64,000 nucleotides of DNA, taken from the NCBI GenBank assembly GCA_019359495.1, contig JAHHHF010000087.1:50573-114572 (forward strand). The letters are read 5' to 3'. This document shows positions 55,597-63,831 of this stretch, one piece after another. Origin of the DNA: Goleter apudmare HA4340-LM2 (GTDB taxonomy: Bacteria > Cyanobacteriota > Cyanobacteriia > Cyanobacteriales > Nostocaceae). Position 1 is the stretch's first letter. Each line of letters opens with the position of its first letter. Below the pieces are notes generated by a model. The model saw nothing but the letters and a program-made list of their open reading frames with translations. It searched no databases and was not told the origin of the DNA. The position numbers were made by a program, and so were the translations under genes.

Positions 55597-56547
55597 TCAA
55601 GATGCTTGTTTATGACCTAACTTCAAGAAAATAGTTTCTAAGTCTTCTTGTGTGCAGTGAAACTCAGTCAGAGGAATACCATCTGTAATCAGCGATCGCA
55701 ATAAATCAGCGCAATCTTCCTGAGTACCAGAAAAATTTACCCGCAAGCTGTTTGTACCGACGATTTTCTCCCATCCTTCTACTAGGGGATGATGTTTTAG
55801 TTTCGGTAAAACTACTTCTAAATCTCCCAAAGTAGATAACACAATTTGTTGGCGAGAAAGTCGTTGATAAAGTTGTTGTAATGACGTACTTTCTACCAGG
55901 AAACCTAATTCCATAATGCCCACAGAAGTACAAAGTTCTGCTAAGTCGCTGAGGACGTGGGAAGAAATTAATATGGTCATCCCCGCTTCTTGTAAAGCTT
56001 TGATGATTTCTCGAAACTGCATCCTGGCTATGGGGTCGAGTCCAGAAACAGGTTCATCCAGTAGCAGTAAAATTGGTTCATGGATGATGGTTCTAGCTAA
56101 ACTCAAGCGTTGCTTCATCCCCCGCGACAGGGTAGAAATCATGCTATTGCGCTTGTTTCCCAGTTGTATTAGTTCTAACACCTCATGTAGGCGTTGGGTG
56201 CGGCGCGGTTCCCGCAAGCGATACAGACGGGCAAAATAATCTAAATAATCCCAGACTGTTAAATCCTCATAAAGCGGATAGTCATCTGGTAGGTAGCCAA
56301 GACGACGCTTGAGGGTGGGATTACTCTTGTCACGGCGTAGGCGATCGCCATTAATATAAATCTCACCCGTAGTTGGCTCCTCAGCTGCTGCCAACATACG
56401 GATGAGAGTGGTTTTACCTGCGCCATTTGGCCCTATGAGTCCGTATACTTCTCCCCCTTGGATTTCTAAGTCAACATCGTTAACGGCAACGTGACGGTCA
56501 AATTGCTTAGTCAGTCCACGGGTACTAATTGCTAATTCTTTTACCAT
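55597..56547 (-). CDS. ABC-2 type transporter ATP-binding protein
   Basis: The 316-residue ATPase has Walker A GLIGPNGAGKTTLIRM near residue 40, the signature motif ISTLSRGMKQRLSLART, and Walker B ILLLLDEPVSGLDP with the H-loop in TILISSHVLSDLAE. The C-terminal ~90 residues are a DUF4162-like domain common to exporter ATPases of the CcmA/DrrA type. It heads the operon and would power the two membrane subunits downstream. Confidence 0.94.
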   Translation of the reverse strand: MVKELAISTRGLTKQFDRHVAVNDVDLEIQGGEVYGLIGPNGAGKTTLIRMLAAAEEPTTGEIYINGDRLRRDKSNPTLKRRLGYLPDDYPLYEDLTVWDYLDYFARLYRLREPRRTQRLHEVLELIQLGNKRNSMISTLSRGMKQRLSLARTIIHEPILLLLDEPVSGLDPIARMQFREIIKALQEAGMTILISSHVLSDLAELCTSVGIMELGFLVESTSLQQLYQRLSRQQIVLSTLGDLEVVLPKLKHHPLVEGWEKIVGTNSLRVNFSGTQEDCADLLRSLITDGIPLTEFHCTQEDLETIFLKLGHKQAS

Positions 56548-57056
56548 AGCGGCTAGAGTGTAGCTGTTGATTAATCATTAACCTAGCTTCTGACTACAGC
56601 TTTTGTCATTCCCGTTTCGGAAATGGAAACTCACCTTGTGTAAATTTTAATTGTGTTGCTGAAAAAACCTTGGGTGGTTGAGCGCACTTTCGGTTGGTTG
56701 ATGGGGTGTCAGCGATTATGAGTTATTGCCCGAAACATCAAAGACGTTCATCTATCTTGCCATGATCCCTATTATGGTAAGGCGATTAGCATGATATTTG
56801 ACCGCTCAAAACTTTTCAAACACCCTCTAAACAAGACTTTGTCAAACACAACAATTGAGCTTAATTTATAACAAGAAAATTGTATATGCCAATACAATCA
56901 ACAGTTATCAATAATTTCAACTACAGACGGACTTTTTAGTTTAGTATGTCTGCCTCCAGAATGGTAAAGCTTCAATCTTTAATCGTTAAAGTTGGTGTTA
57001 TGCAGCAAGCAATACTAAATGTAGGTTAATCTTTGTTAACCAAGGAGATTATTGAT
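56548..57056. other. Intergenic region with a transposase remnant
   Basis: Apart from the IS remnant at 56659-56794, no gene is present. The last 200 bases are the leader of the next gene, with AAGGAG just before ATG 57057. The string TTTTCAAACACCCTCTAA near 56811-56830 looks like the end of the insertion sequence. Confidence 0.55.
56659..56794 (+). pseudogene. IS5-type transposase fragment
   Basis: One frame reads LKKPWVVERTFGWLMGCQR and a shifted frame continues DYELLPETSKTFIYLAMIPI then MVRRLA with stop. Joined, these match the C-terminus of IS5-family transposases (WVVERTFGWL-RCRRLSKDYE---E-S---I--AMI--MLRRL). The catalytic Glu of the DDE triad is present in VVERTF. The rest of the element is missing, so it is a dead IS end. 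Confidence 0.82.
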
Positions 57057-57920
57057 ATGGTTGAGAGCAGACCGACTCTAGGTAATCAAACAAGAAATAC
57101 TAACCGCGTCACAACAGATCAATCTCAATCTAATGCTGGTACAGCAGGGACAAATTTAGGTGCGGGAGTATCTAGAAGCACAGATGCTAATCGCACAATG
57201 ACAAATCAACCTTATGCTGGTACAGCAGGGTCAGATGTAGGTACTGGCATATCTACAGGTGCAAATGCTCCGACAACAACATCTCAAACTGATGGTAGAA
57301 CGCAAGACAAAGGCATGAGTTCTACATTCAGTAGCGCACTGATAGGCGGACTGATTGGAGGTACTTTAGGATCATTAGCTGGTGCTTTGGCTGGTAGACA
57401 AATTGGTGAAGGTTTCAACCACACACTCAAAGGTTTAGGAGAAGCAGCAAAGACCATAGGTGAAGGTCTTGGCTACACCGCAAAAGGTGTAGGCCATGCC
57501 GTAAAGAGTGTCGCCGAGGGTACCAGCTACGCTGTAGTTGGAGGTGCATCAGATGCAGCACAAGGTGTTGCTGAGGGTTTCAAACAAACCGCAGCCAGTA
57601 CACTTGATGCAGTGCAGAATACAACACAAGGCTTTAGCCAAGCTGTACAAGACGCAACTCAGCGCGCCAGGGATACAGTAGAAACTTCCAGTCCGGAAAA
57701 TCAAGGAAGTCAATATCAAAACAGGACATTTGCCCAAAACCAGCAAAGCAGAAACACGGGAATCGGTAGAGGACAGCAAGATACTAGTTCCTCAGTCTAC
57801 ATTTCAGCCCCAGATTGGATAGATACATCTATGAGTGAGCGAACTACTCCTATAGATGAGGGGACATCAGTAGCTTCTGTTGATCAAGAAACGACAGAAG
57901 AAGACATGACTCGATATTGA
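57057..57920 (+). CDS. Glycine-zipper protein with 18-residue amphipathic repeats (1)
   Basis: The 287-residue product has a polar N-terminal part with a duplicated AGTAG segment. A glycine-zipper hydrophobic stretch (ALIGGLIGGTLGSLAGALAG) precedes about five repeats of roughly 18 residues, such as GEGFNHTLKGLGEAAKTI, GEGLGYTAKGVGHAVKSV and AEGFKQTAASTLDAVQNT. The tail is acidic. An AAGGAG site supports ATG 57057 over an upstream TTG. The pattern resembles LEA- or apolipoprotein-like amphipathic helices attached to a membrane-inserting zipper. It is a diverged relative of the gene at 58260. Its role is unknown; a surface or stress function is a guess. Confidence 0.75.
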   Translation: MVESRPTLGNQTRNTNRVTTDQSQSNAGTAGTNLGAGVSRSTDANRTMTNQPYAGTAGSDVGTGISTGANAPTTTSQTDGRTQDKGMSSTFSSALIGGLIGGTLGSLAGALAGRQIGEGFNHTLKGLGEAAKTIGEGLGYTAKGVGHAVKSVAEGTSYAVVGGASDAAQGVAEGFKQTAASTLDAVQNTTQGFSQAVQDATQRARDTVETSSPENQGSQYQNRTFAQNQQSRNTGIGRGQQDTSSSVYISAPDWIDTSMSERTTPIDEGTSVASVDQETTEEDMTRY

Positions 57921-58259
57921 TGGTTAAAACAAGCAGATATTCTACAGGTAGTTAGATTTGTGGGTTAACCCTACTTGATCTTTTTGGAAATAGAAAAAAT
58001 TAATTTTTCAAGTCAGCAAGAGCACGAACCAGAGAAATTAATTACTCTTGCCAAAAAAACCATACTTGCAAGTACATAGTGATGACTGACAGATTTTTCC
58101 CTGCGAGTTTGGTAAGTAGGAAAAAACACGATAAAGAACTGTCTAAATTAGTCAAATATCTGGACAATTAAGGAAGATTATCTATTTAGATATAGTTCTT
58201 TATTGTGTACATAAATAGCAATTAAGCATTTTGGCAGGCTAGGAAATAAGGAGACGAGT
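57921..58259. other. Intergenic region between the two repeat-protein genes
   Basis: About 340 bases contain no gene. A short AT-rich palindrome (GAAAAAATTAATTTTT) lies near 57993-58008, and a good ribosome-binding site (AAGGAGACGAGT) precedes the next ATG. Each of the two genes probably has its own promoter, but none was identified. Confidence 0.4.
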
Positions 58260-58859
58260 ATGGTGAATGGGAACCAGCAACGATTAGATCAGCCTGAGGA
58301 AAATTTTGACTTCAATGCAACAAATCAGCCTGATACTACTACAGTAGATGAAGTATCAACTAATGATAATGAGTTCGCCAAAATCGTCTTTGGCACATTT
58401 ATAGGTGCTACCTTGGGTGCAATAGCTGGTGCTTTGGCGATGAGAGGTACAGCCCCCAAGGTTAATCAGACTGTCAAAAATGTAGGGGATGCAGTCAAGG
58501 GTGTAGCAGACAATTTTAACCAGACTGTCAAAAATGTAGGGGACGCTATCAAGACTGTAGCTGATGGTGTTAACGAGACTGTCAAAGATGTCGGAGTTTC
58601 TTTTAAAGGTACAGCAGTAGATGTGAACGAAACTGTTAAAAATACAGTTGTTGCAGTGAAGGGTACAGCAGTAGACGTGAATGAAACTGTCAGAAATACA
58701 GTGGAGATAGTTAAGGGTGCAAATGAAGGTGTGAGCGAAACTATCAAAGGTACAATCAGAGATATCCAGCCTACTAGTGGTCAGAATGTGAATGCGCCCA
58801 ATAACCAGACTGCTTACATCTTAGTGCCTGTGGATCAACAGGAGTCAAGAGTTGATTGA
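58260..58859 (+). CDS. Glycine-zipper protein with 18-residue amphipathic repeats (2)
   Basis: The 199-residue product has a polar N-terminus and a glycine-zipper membrane segment (FGTFIGATLGAIAGALAMRG). Six tandem repeats of exactly 18 residues follow, with period 54 bases, starting at 58461, 58515, 58569, 58623, 58677 and 58731. The units include VNQTVKNVGDAVKGVADN, FNQTVKNVGDAIKTVADG and VNETVKNTVVAVKGTAVD. Eighteen residues equal five turns of a helix, so each unit presents the same face. Adjacent units share near-identical DNA, indicating recent tandem duplication. It shares its layout with the protein at 57057, and function is unknown. Confidence 0.8.
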   Translation: MVNGNQQRLDQPEENFDFNATNQPDTTTVDEVSTNDNEFAKIVFGTFIGATLGAIAGALAMRGTAPKVNQTVKNVGDAVKGVADNFNQTVKNVGDAIKTVADGVNETVKDVGVSFKGTAVDVNETVKNTVVAVKGTAVDVNETVRNTVEIVKGANEGVSETIKGTIRDIQPTSGQNVNAPNNQTAYILVPVDQQESRVD

Positions 58860-58941
58860 GTTATGCTGGCGTAAGAAGCCCAAAAATAGCGATCGCACTC
58901 ATCCCTAAATTATTTCATGCCACGAATAGCCACTTCCTGAA

Positions 58942-60159
58942 TTACTTTAAAAATTTCTCTACACTACGGACAAATATTTCTACACCAATTGGCAAAGCGA
59001 TTTCGTCAAAGTCAAACCGGGGATGATGATGGGGATAAGCTAAATCTTTCGCAGCGTTAGCAGAACCTAGAAAGAAATAACAACCAGGAACAGCTTCTAG
59101 GAAAAAGGACATATCTTCTGCTCCCATAGTTTGACATTCAGGAACAATACCTATGGGAGTTTCGATTACTTCTTCTGCTACCGATCGCACTAATTGGGCG
59201 ATCGCACCATCATTAATTACGGGTGGATATAGTGACCAATATTCCAACTCATATTTCGCACCATAACTCTGGCAAATACCAGCAATCACCTGCTCGATAC
59301 GCTGTTTAAAAAAGCCCTTAAAATTAGGATTGAAATAACGCACCGTACCACTCATTCTAGCTGAATCAGCAATTACATTCCGCTTAGTACCAGCATGAAG
59401 TTCACCCACAGTCACCACTGCGGCATCAATGGGATTGACATTACGAGCCACAATACTTTGTAGGGCATTCACCACTTGAGCCGCAACGAGGACAGCATCA
59501 ATAGTTTGATGTGGCATAGCACCATGCCCACCTTTGCCCAAAATCTGACAATTGAAACACTCCGCCGCCGCCATCAGCGCCCCACTCCGCACACCCACTG
59601 TCCCCAAGGGCAAATTATTCCATAAGTGCAAACCGATAATGGCATCCACATCAGGGTTTTTGAGTACCCCAGCCTCAATCATCGGCTTTGCGCCTCCAGG
59701 GCCTTCTTCTGCTGGCTGGAAGATAATTTTTACGGTACCGCCAAAATCTTGGCGATGTTGTTGGAGATAGTAAGCTGTACCTAAAGCGATCGCTGTATGT
59801 CCATCATGTCCACAAGCGTGCATCAATCCATCATGCTGGGAGCGATAATCTACCTCATTCAGTTCTTGAATTGGCAAAGCATCCATATCTGCTCGAATCG
59901 CCAGCACTTTCTCAGTACCAAGTCGAGTACCTTTGATAGTAGCCACGATCCCAGTCTGAGCAATACCAGTTTGATGCTCAATTCCCCAGGCTTGCAACTT
60001 CTGCGAAATTAACTCAGCAGTGAGTTTTTCTTGAAAACCCAACTCTGGTTGTTGATGCAGTCGCCGCCGCCACTCTACTAACTGAGGTTGCAGCGAACGG
60101 ATCGACAGTCTAACGCGAGATAAGTCAACAGAAGCCGGATTGGGAAAGGTAGAGACCAT
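58942..60159 (-). CDS. M20 family metal-dependent amidohydrolase (hippurate hydrolase type)
   Basis: The 405-residue enzyme has M20 signatures: AIRADMDALPI, HACGHDGHTAIALG with metal-binding His and Asp, FQPAEEGPGGAKPMI with the catalytic Glu, and GLHLWNNLPLGTVG. The dimerisation domain includes GKGGHGAMPHQTIDA. Members cleave N-acyl amino acids such as hippurate or indole acetyl conjugates, and a similar enzyme acts in auxin conjugate hydrolysis in plants. The substrate in this organism is not evident. The protein is cytoplasmic and probably monocistronic. Confidence 0.92.
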   Translation of the reverse strand: MVSTFPNPASVDLSRVRLSIRSLQPQLVEWRRRLHQQPELGFQEKLTAELISQKLQAWGIEHQTGIAQTGIVATIKGTRLGTEKVLAIRADMDALPIQELNEVDYRSQHDGLMHACGHDGHTAIALGTAYYLQQHRQDFGGTVKIIFQPAEEGPGGAKPMIEAGVLKNPDVDAIIGLHLWNNLPLGTVGVRSGALMAAAECFNCQILGKGGHGAMPHQTIDAVLVAAQVVNALQSIVARNVNPIDAAVVTVGELHAGTKRNVIADSARMSGTVRYFNPNFKGFFKQRIEQVIAGICQSYGAKYELEYWSLYPPVINDGAIAQLVRSVAEEVIETPIGIVPECQTMGAEDMSFFLEAVPGCYFFLGSANAAKDLAYPHHHPRFDFDEIALPIGVEIFVRSVEKFLK

Positions 60160-60260
60160 TAGCTAGTGATACACATCTAAGCGAGGTTATTTCCTCAGTG
60201 TGCCATTCTCCCTCATTAACTGCAAGTTGCATATCTGGGATTGGGGCTTGGGGCTTGGAG

Positions 60261-60382
60261 CTTGATGAATGAGTGGTTGATACTCGTGCGAGAGTCTCTA
60301 ATACTCGTGAATGAGTCTTTGATTCTCGTCCAAGAGTCCTGAATACTCGTGAATGAGTCGTTGAGCTTGATGAATGAGTCCT
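60261..60382. repeat. Tandem array of 20-22 base hairpin units
   Basis: Six units of 20-22 bases contain variants of ACTCGTGAATGAGT. Each has an ACTC...GAGT (or TGAT...GAGT) mini-palindrome: TACTCGTGCGAGAGT, ATACTCGTGAATGAGT, ATTCTCGTCCAAGAGT and AATACTCGTGAATGAGT. The array lies between the amidohydrolase and bioD genes, outside coding DNA. Confidence 0.8.
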
Positions 60383-60430
60383 GTAGAGACGGTTAATAAC
60401 TCAATATTAAAAAACATAGTGCCCAATCCC

Positions 60431-61114
60431 CTATTCCCGCTCCCCAATTTCCCATAAATCCAAGTCTGATGCTACCTGTGCAAGACTATCTAAATCATCT
60501 AGATGCTCTAAATAAGGTAAACAGCCTAAAACAGGTATATTCGTAAGTGATTGAATCAAGTCTGGGGGTGTCCAATCGGCGATTTCAGCATCGGAGAGGG
60601 GTTGTACACAGTTGAGCACAATACCCTTGAGATTTACCTTTGCTTGTCTAGCTAAGGCGACATTAGCCACAGCTTGGGCGATCGCTCCCAATCGTACTGG
60701 TACTACCAAAAGCGTAGGTAGTCGCCATTCTCCAGCTAAATCGGCTACTGTTAATTCCTCAGTAACTGGTGAGCCTAAACCACCCAAAGCTTCGATAAGT
60801 ACAAAATCAAAGCGCGATCGCAACTTCGACAAAGTTTGCCAAACCAATACTAAATCTACTTGGCGATTTTCTTTAGCTGCGGCTATGGGTGGCGCTAGGG
60901 GTGCTTCAAAGTACAAAGGCGTAATTTCTTCAGCCGTTTGTTCTAGCTGAAACAGCCTTTGATACCATTGGCGATCGCCTACTCCCGATTGAATCGGTTT
61001 CATAATTCCCCAGCTACGCTGGGAATGATATTTTTGCCAATAAGCTGCTAGCGCTGTTGTCAAAACAGTTTTACCAGCATCTGTATCAGTTCCAGTAATT
61101 AGTAATGTATTCAA
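60431..61114 (-). CDS. bioD: Dethiobiotin synthetase
   Basis: BioD carboxylates 7,8-diaminononanoate with CO2 and ATP to make dethiobiotin in the biotin pathway. The 227-residue protein has the N-terminal P-loop [17 protein letters not shown], the KPIQSG block and the [19 protein letters not shown] region. Length is standard. No other biotin gene is adjacent, so the pathway genes are scattered. It lies between repeat DNA and a Ser/Thr kinase gene on the same strand. Confidence 0.93.
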   Translation of the reverse strand: MNTLLITGTDTDAGKTVLTTALAAYWQKYHSQRSWGIMKPIQSGVGDRQWYQRLFQLEQTAEEITPLYFEAPLAPPIAAAKENRQVDLVLVWQTLSKLRSRFDFVLIEALGGLGSPVTEELTVADLAGEWRLPTLLVVPVRLGAIAQAVANVALARQAKVNLKGIVLNCVQPLSDAEIADWTPPDLIQSLTNIPVLGCLPYLEHLDDLDSLAQVASDLDLWEIGERE

Positions 61115-61191
61115 CTTTTTTAATTAGGGGAATAGGGAATAGGAGCAGGGAGCGGAAGAAATAACCAATGACCAATAACCAGAATTTACCA

Positions 61192-62883
61192 TTAATTTCT
61201 AGGAATAGAAAATGGCTCTATGGTTCTCTCAACAGGTGGATTGTTTTCTTCTATATCAGGATTGGGCGTCTCTTCCGTGGGTGTTTCTGTGGGTGTTTCT
61301 GTGGGTTGAGGCGTCAGGATTTCTGGTGGTGTGAGGGTAGGGGTTGGTATTGACGTCTCTGTAGGAATTGGCGTAGGTATTGGTTTAACTAGTTGTTCTA
61401 ATGCCACTTTCAAGAAATAGTCACTTTCTGTAATTCCTGGAACTAAACTTAACTCTAGAGTATATCTACCGCTCGCAGGCAATGTTCCTTCATAAAAGGG
61501 TACTTGTTTAGCCTGGTTATTAATGGGTTGTTGATTAGCATCTAAAACTGTTAACAAAATACTGTTATCAGGGTCAACAAATGTAATTAACTTTTGCCCT
61601 TCCTCCCCGGAAAAACTATACTCAATTACTTGATTTTCCTGAATTTTACTTTCAACTGTAGCTATGTTAGATGCATCAAAATTGAGGCGTCTGCTCAAAC
61701 GAGTCGGTTCCAGACTAGTGGGCATAGAAGTGGGTGTAGGGGAAAATATTGTTGCACCATCGGAAATCACCGGAGACGGAAAACTTTGTGGTGTTTTTTC
61801 TGGCAATGGTGCTTGAGATTGAGAGCGAATAGAACTCACCAACGCCCAAGAACCAAATCCCGCTAGCACCACTACGGCACTAGCGATTGCCCCAATTGCC
61901 AAGGGGTTATCTAAAATAGAGTTGCTACTACTGGGTGTAATTACTGGGTTGGGTTTTTTCGGTGCAACTGCTTCTACCAAATCAGGGCGGCGACCAACCG
62001 CAACTGTTTGCACCTTGGATAATTCTGGGCTAGAAACACCCGCTTGACTGATAGATTCTAATACTTGAGCGACATCAGCAGCACTTTGATAGCGATCGCC
62101 CGGTACAAAACTCAACATTCGCTGCAAAATTTGGGCAAATTGCGGATTAACTCTTGCCCATCGTTGCCAATTCCAAGTTAATTGCGTTTCATCAAATAAA
62201 TCAGCAGGTTCTCTCCCAGTCAGCAAAACTATAGCTGTGACTGCCAAAGCATACAAATCACTACTAGGATAAGCCCGCCCAGTTTGTAATTGCTCTGTAG
62301 GCGCATAGCCTAACTTTCCCACAGTGGTAACAGGTGTTGTGCCTTCTGGAGATTGCAATCGACTTGCCAGTTCTTTTACCACTCCAAAGTCAATCAATAC
62401 TGGCTTAGTATCACTGTCTCGCAAAATAATATTTTCTGGGGATATATCCCGGTGAATAATTCCCCGACTATGAATATGTTCTAACACAGGCAACAAAGAG
62501 CGGAATAATTGTAATACTTCTGCCTCTGCCAATGTTTGACCAACAGCTTGGCGTTCCGCGAGAATAGTTCGGTAGGTCTTACCTGCAACATAGTCTTCTA
62601 CTAAAAACAACCGTTTGTCTTGTTCAAATCTCTCTCGAAATTTGGGCACTTGCGGGTGTTCAATTTGATATAAAGTAGCAGCTTCTCGTTGAAAAAGCTC
62701 TTGTGCTTTTTCCCAGACATCAGCTGCCGTTGCTGTAGGAATCAATTCCTTAATCGCACAAAGTTCATTAAAGCGTCTTTGGTCTTCTGCCAGATAAGTT
62801 CTCCCAAATCCTCCCTGTCCGAGAATTTGAATTATCCGGTAACGGTTTTGTAGAACAGTGCCAACTGTAATTGGTGCTTGCAT
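61192..62883 (-). CDS. Membrane Ser/Thr protein kinase with PPC-like extracellular domain
   Basis: The roughly 563-residue protein starts MQAPITVGTVLQNRYRIIQI and has a Hanks-type kinase domain (about 15-275): glycine loop GQGGFGRTYLA, catalytic HRDISPENIIL and VLIDFG. The usual Lys of HRDxKPxN is Ser. A single membrane helix (NPLAIGAIASAVVVLAGFGS) is followed by an outer part with a Thr/Pro-rich segment and a PPC-like beta domain (ENQVIEYSFSGEEGQKLITF). The C-terminus is a Pro/Thr repeat (PTPIPTETSIPTPTLT). I prefer ATG 62883; an upstream frame would add an unlikely 25 residues. Confidence 0.88.
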   Translation of the reverse strand: MQAPITVGTVLQNRYRIIQILGQGGFGRTYLAEDQRRFNELCAIKELIPTATAADVWEKAQELFQREAATLYQIEHPQVPKFRERFEQDKRLFLVEDYVAGKTYRTILAERQAVGQTLAEAEVLQLFRSLLPVLEHIHSRGIIHRDISPENIILRDSDTKPVLIDFGVVKELASRLQSPEGTTPVTTVGKLGYAPTEQLQTGRAYPSSDLYALAVTAIVLLTGREPADLFDETQLTWNWQRWARVNPQFAQILQRMLSFVPGDRYQSAADVAQVLESISQAGVSSPELSKVQTVAVGRRPDLVEAVAPKKPNPVITPSSSNSILDNPLAIGAIASAVVVLAGFGSWALVSSIRSQSQAPLPEKTPQSFPSPVISDGATIFSPTPTSMPTSLEPTRLSRRLNFDASNIATVESKIQENQVIEYSFSGEEGQKLITFVDPDNSILLTVLDANQQPINNQAKQVPFYEGTLPASGRYTLELSLVPGITESDYFLKVALEQLVKPIPTPIPTETSIPTPTLTPPEILTPQPTETPTETPTEETPNPDIEENNPPVERTIEPFSIPRN

Positions 62884-63085
62884 GATCGATAAGGTTAACG
62901 GCAACTTTAGGAGGAAGTCAACCACCAAGATAAGCCAAAGGGGTGACAAATAGTGCAACGGTAATCCTCATCTACCCTAACTAATTTAGCCTGTAGGTGA
63001 GTTAGTAGGCGATCGTCAACAAAAATAATCCCCACTTCACATACCATAGTTCCAAAAATCGGCAACTTGACCTTGTAGCTAGCTA

Positions 63086-63211
63086 TAGGGAGCATCCCAA
63101 TTTTGCAAAAATAAAATTTGTAGTGGGAGCATCTTGCTCCCTAATGTCCAGGAAGCGGGCTAGAAGCCCGCACTACAAAAAAATAAATTTACACATTTGG
63201 GATGCTCCCTA
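63086..63211. repeat. MITE-like inverted-repeat element TAGGGAGCATCCCAA
   Basis: TAGGGAGCATCCCAA (63086-63100) and TTGGGATGCTCCCTA (63197-63211) are perfect 15-bp inverted ends of a 126-bp unit. Inner palindromes GGGAGCATCTTGCTCCC and GCGGGCTAGAAGCCCGC give a long fold-back. It lies upstream of the COP23-type gene. Confidence 0.85.
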
Positions 63212-63267
63212 ACTATATTGATGTCAGGTTTAAATTAAACTATTTTTAGCCATTAATACTTATATAT

Positions 63268-63831
63268 ATGCAACTCAGGTTATTAGCTCATATATTCCCC
63301 AGCATAGCGACAGCCTCCGTAATTTCAGCCTTAGCTTTGGCAGGTGTCACCACCAGCAACCAGTCCAGCTACGCTAGAAACGACAAATTCTTTTGCGACC
63401 AAGAAGGCAAAACCCCAGTCACCAAGATCCGCACCCAACGTGGTCCTGAGACGTTTATCCGTTGGGTTGTCAAGGACTTTAAAAATTTCCCACCTGCACA
63501 GCGTTGTCAGATTGTTTCCCGAAGATTCCAACGCTATTACAGTAACGGCGCACTGTTAATCAGAAGCGAATTTAACTTCAACAATTATCCCGTTTTGTGC
63601 ATTGCCAATCGTAAAGGCACACCTTGTACATCAGATAATGTACTCGTCACGCTCAAACCCGGAACAGATCCAGGACTAGTTTTGAAGCAGATACTTGCTT
63701 TCCGCCGTAGCGTTGCAGGTAAGCCCATCGATTTAAGTGGCAAAGGCAAATGTCGCCCCTATTCTGAATATGAAGGCGACTTGTATCTTGATGTCAAACA
63801 ATTAGTAGATGACAAAGAGTGTAGCCAGTAG
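63268..63831 (+). CDS. COP23-domain exported protein
   Basis: The 187-residue product has a signal peptide (FPSIATASVISALALAGVTT). The body has four or more conserved Cys: KFFCDQEGKTPVTKIRTQRG, RCQIVSRRFQRYYSNGALLI, VLCIANRKGTPCTSDNVLVT and GKCRPYSEYEGDLYLDVKQL. This matches the COP23 family, named for a membrane-associated protein with circadian abundance in a cyanobacterium. Biochemical function is unknown. The gene has a short spacing to the upstream repeat element, which may include or disturb its promoter. Confidence 0.88.
   Translation: MQLRLLAHIFPSIATASVISALALAGVTTSNQSSYARNDKFFCDQEGKTPVTKIRTQRGPETFIRWVVKDFKNFPPAQRCQIVSRRFQRYYSNGALLIRSEFNFNNYPVLCIANRKGTPCTSDNVLVTLKPGTDPGLVLKQILAFRRSVAGKPIDLSGKGKCRPYSEYEGDLYLDVKQLVDDKECSQ

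Noticed and set aside
60261..60382. Possible CRISPR array
   Set aside because: The units are 20-22 bases with no distinct spacers between identical repeats, and no cas genes are nearby. It is a simple tandem repeat.
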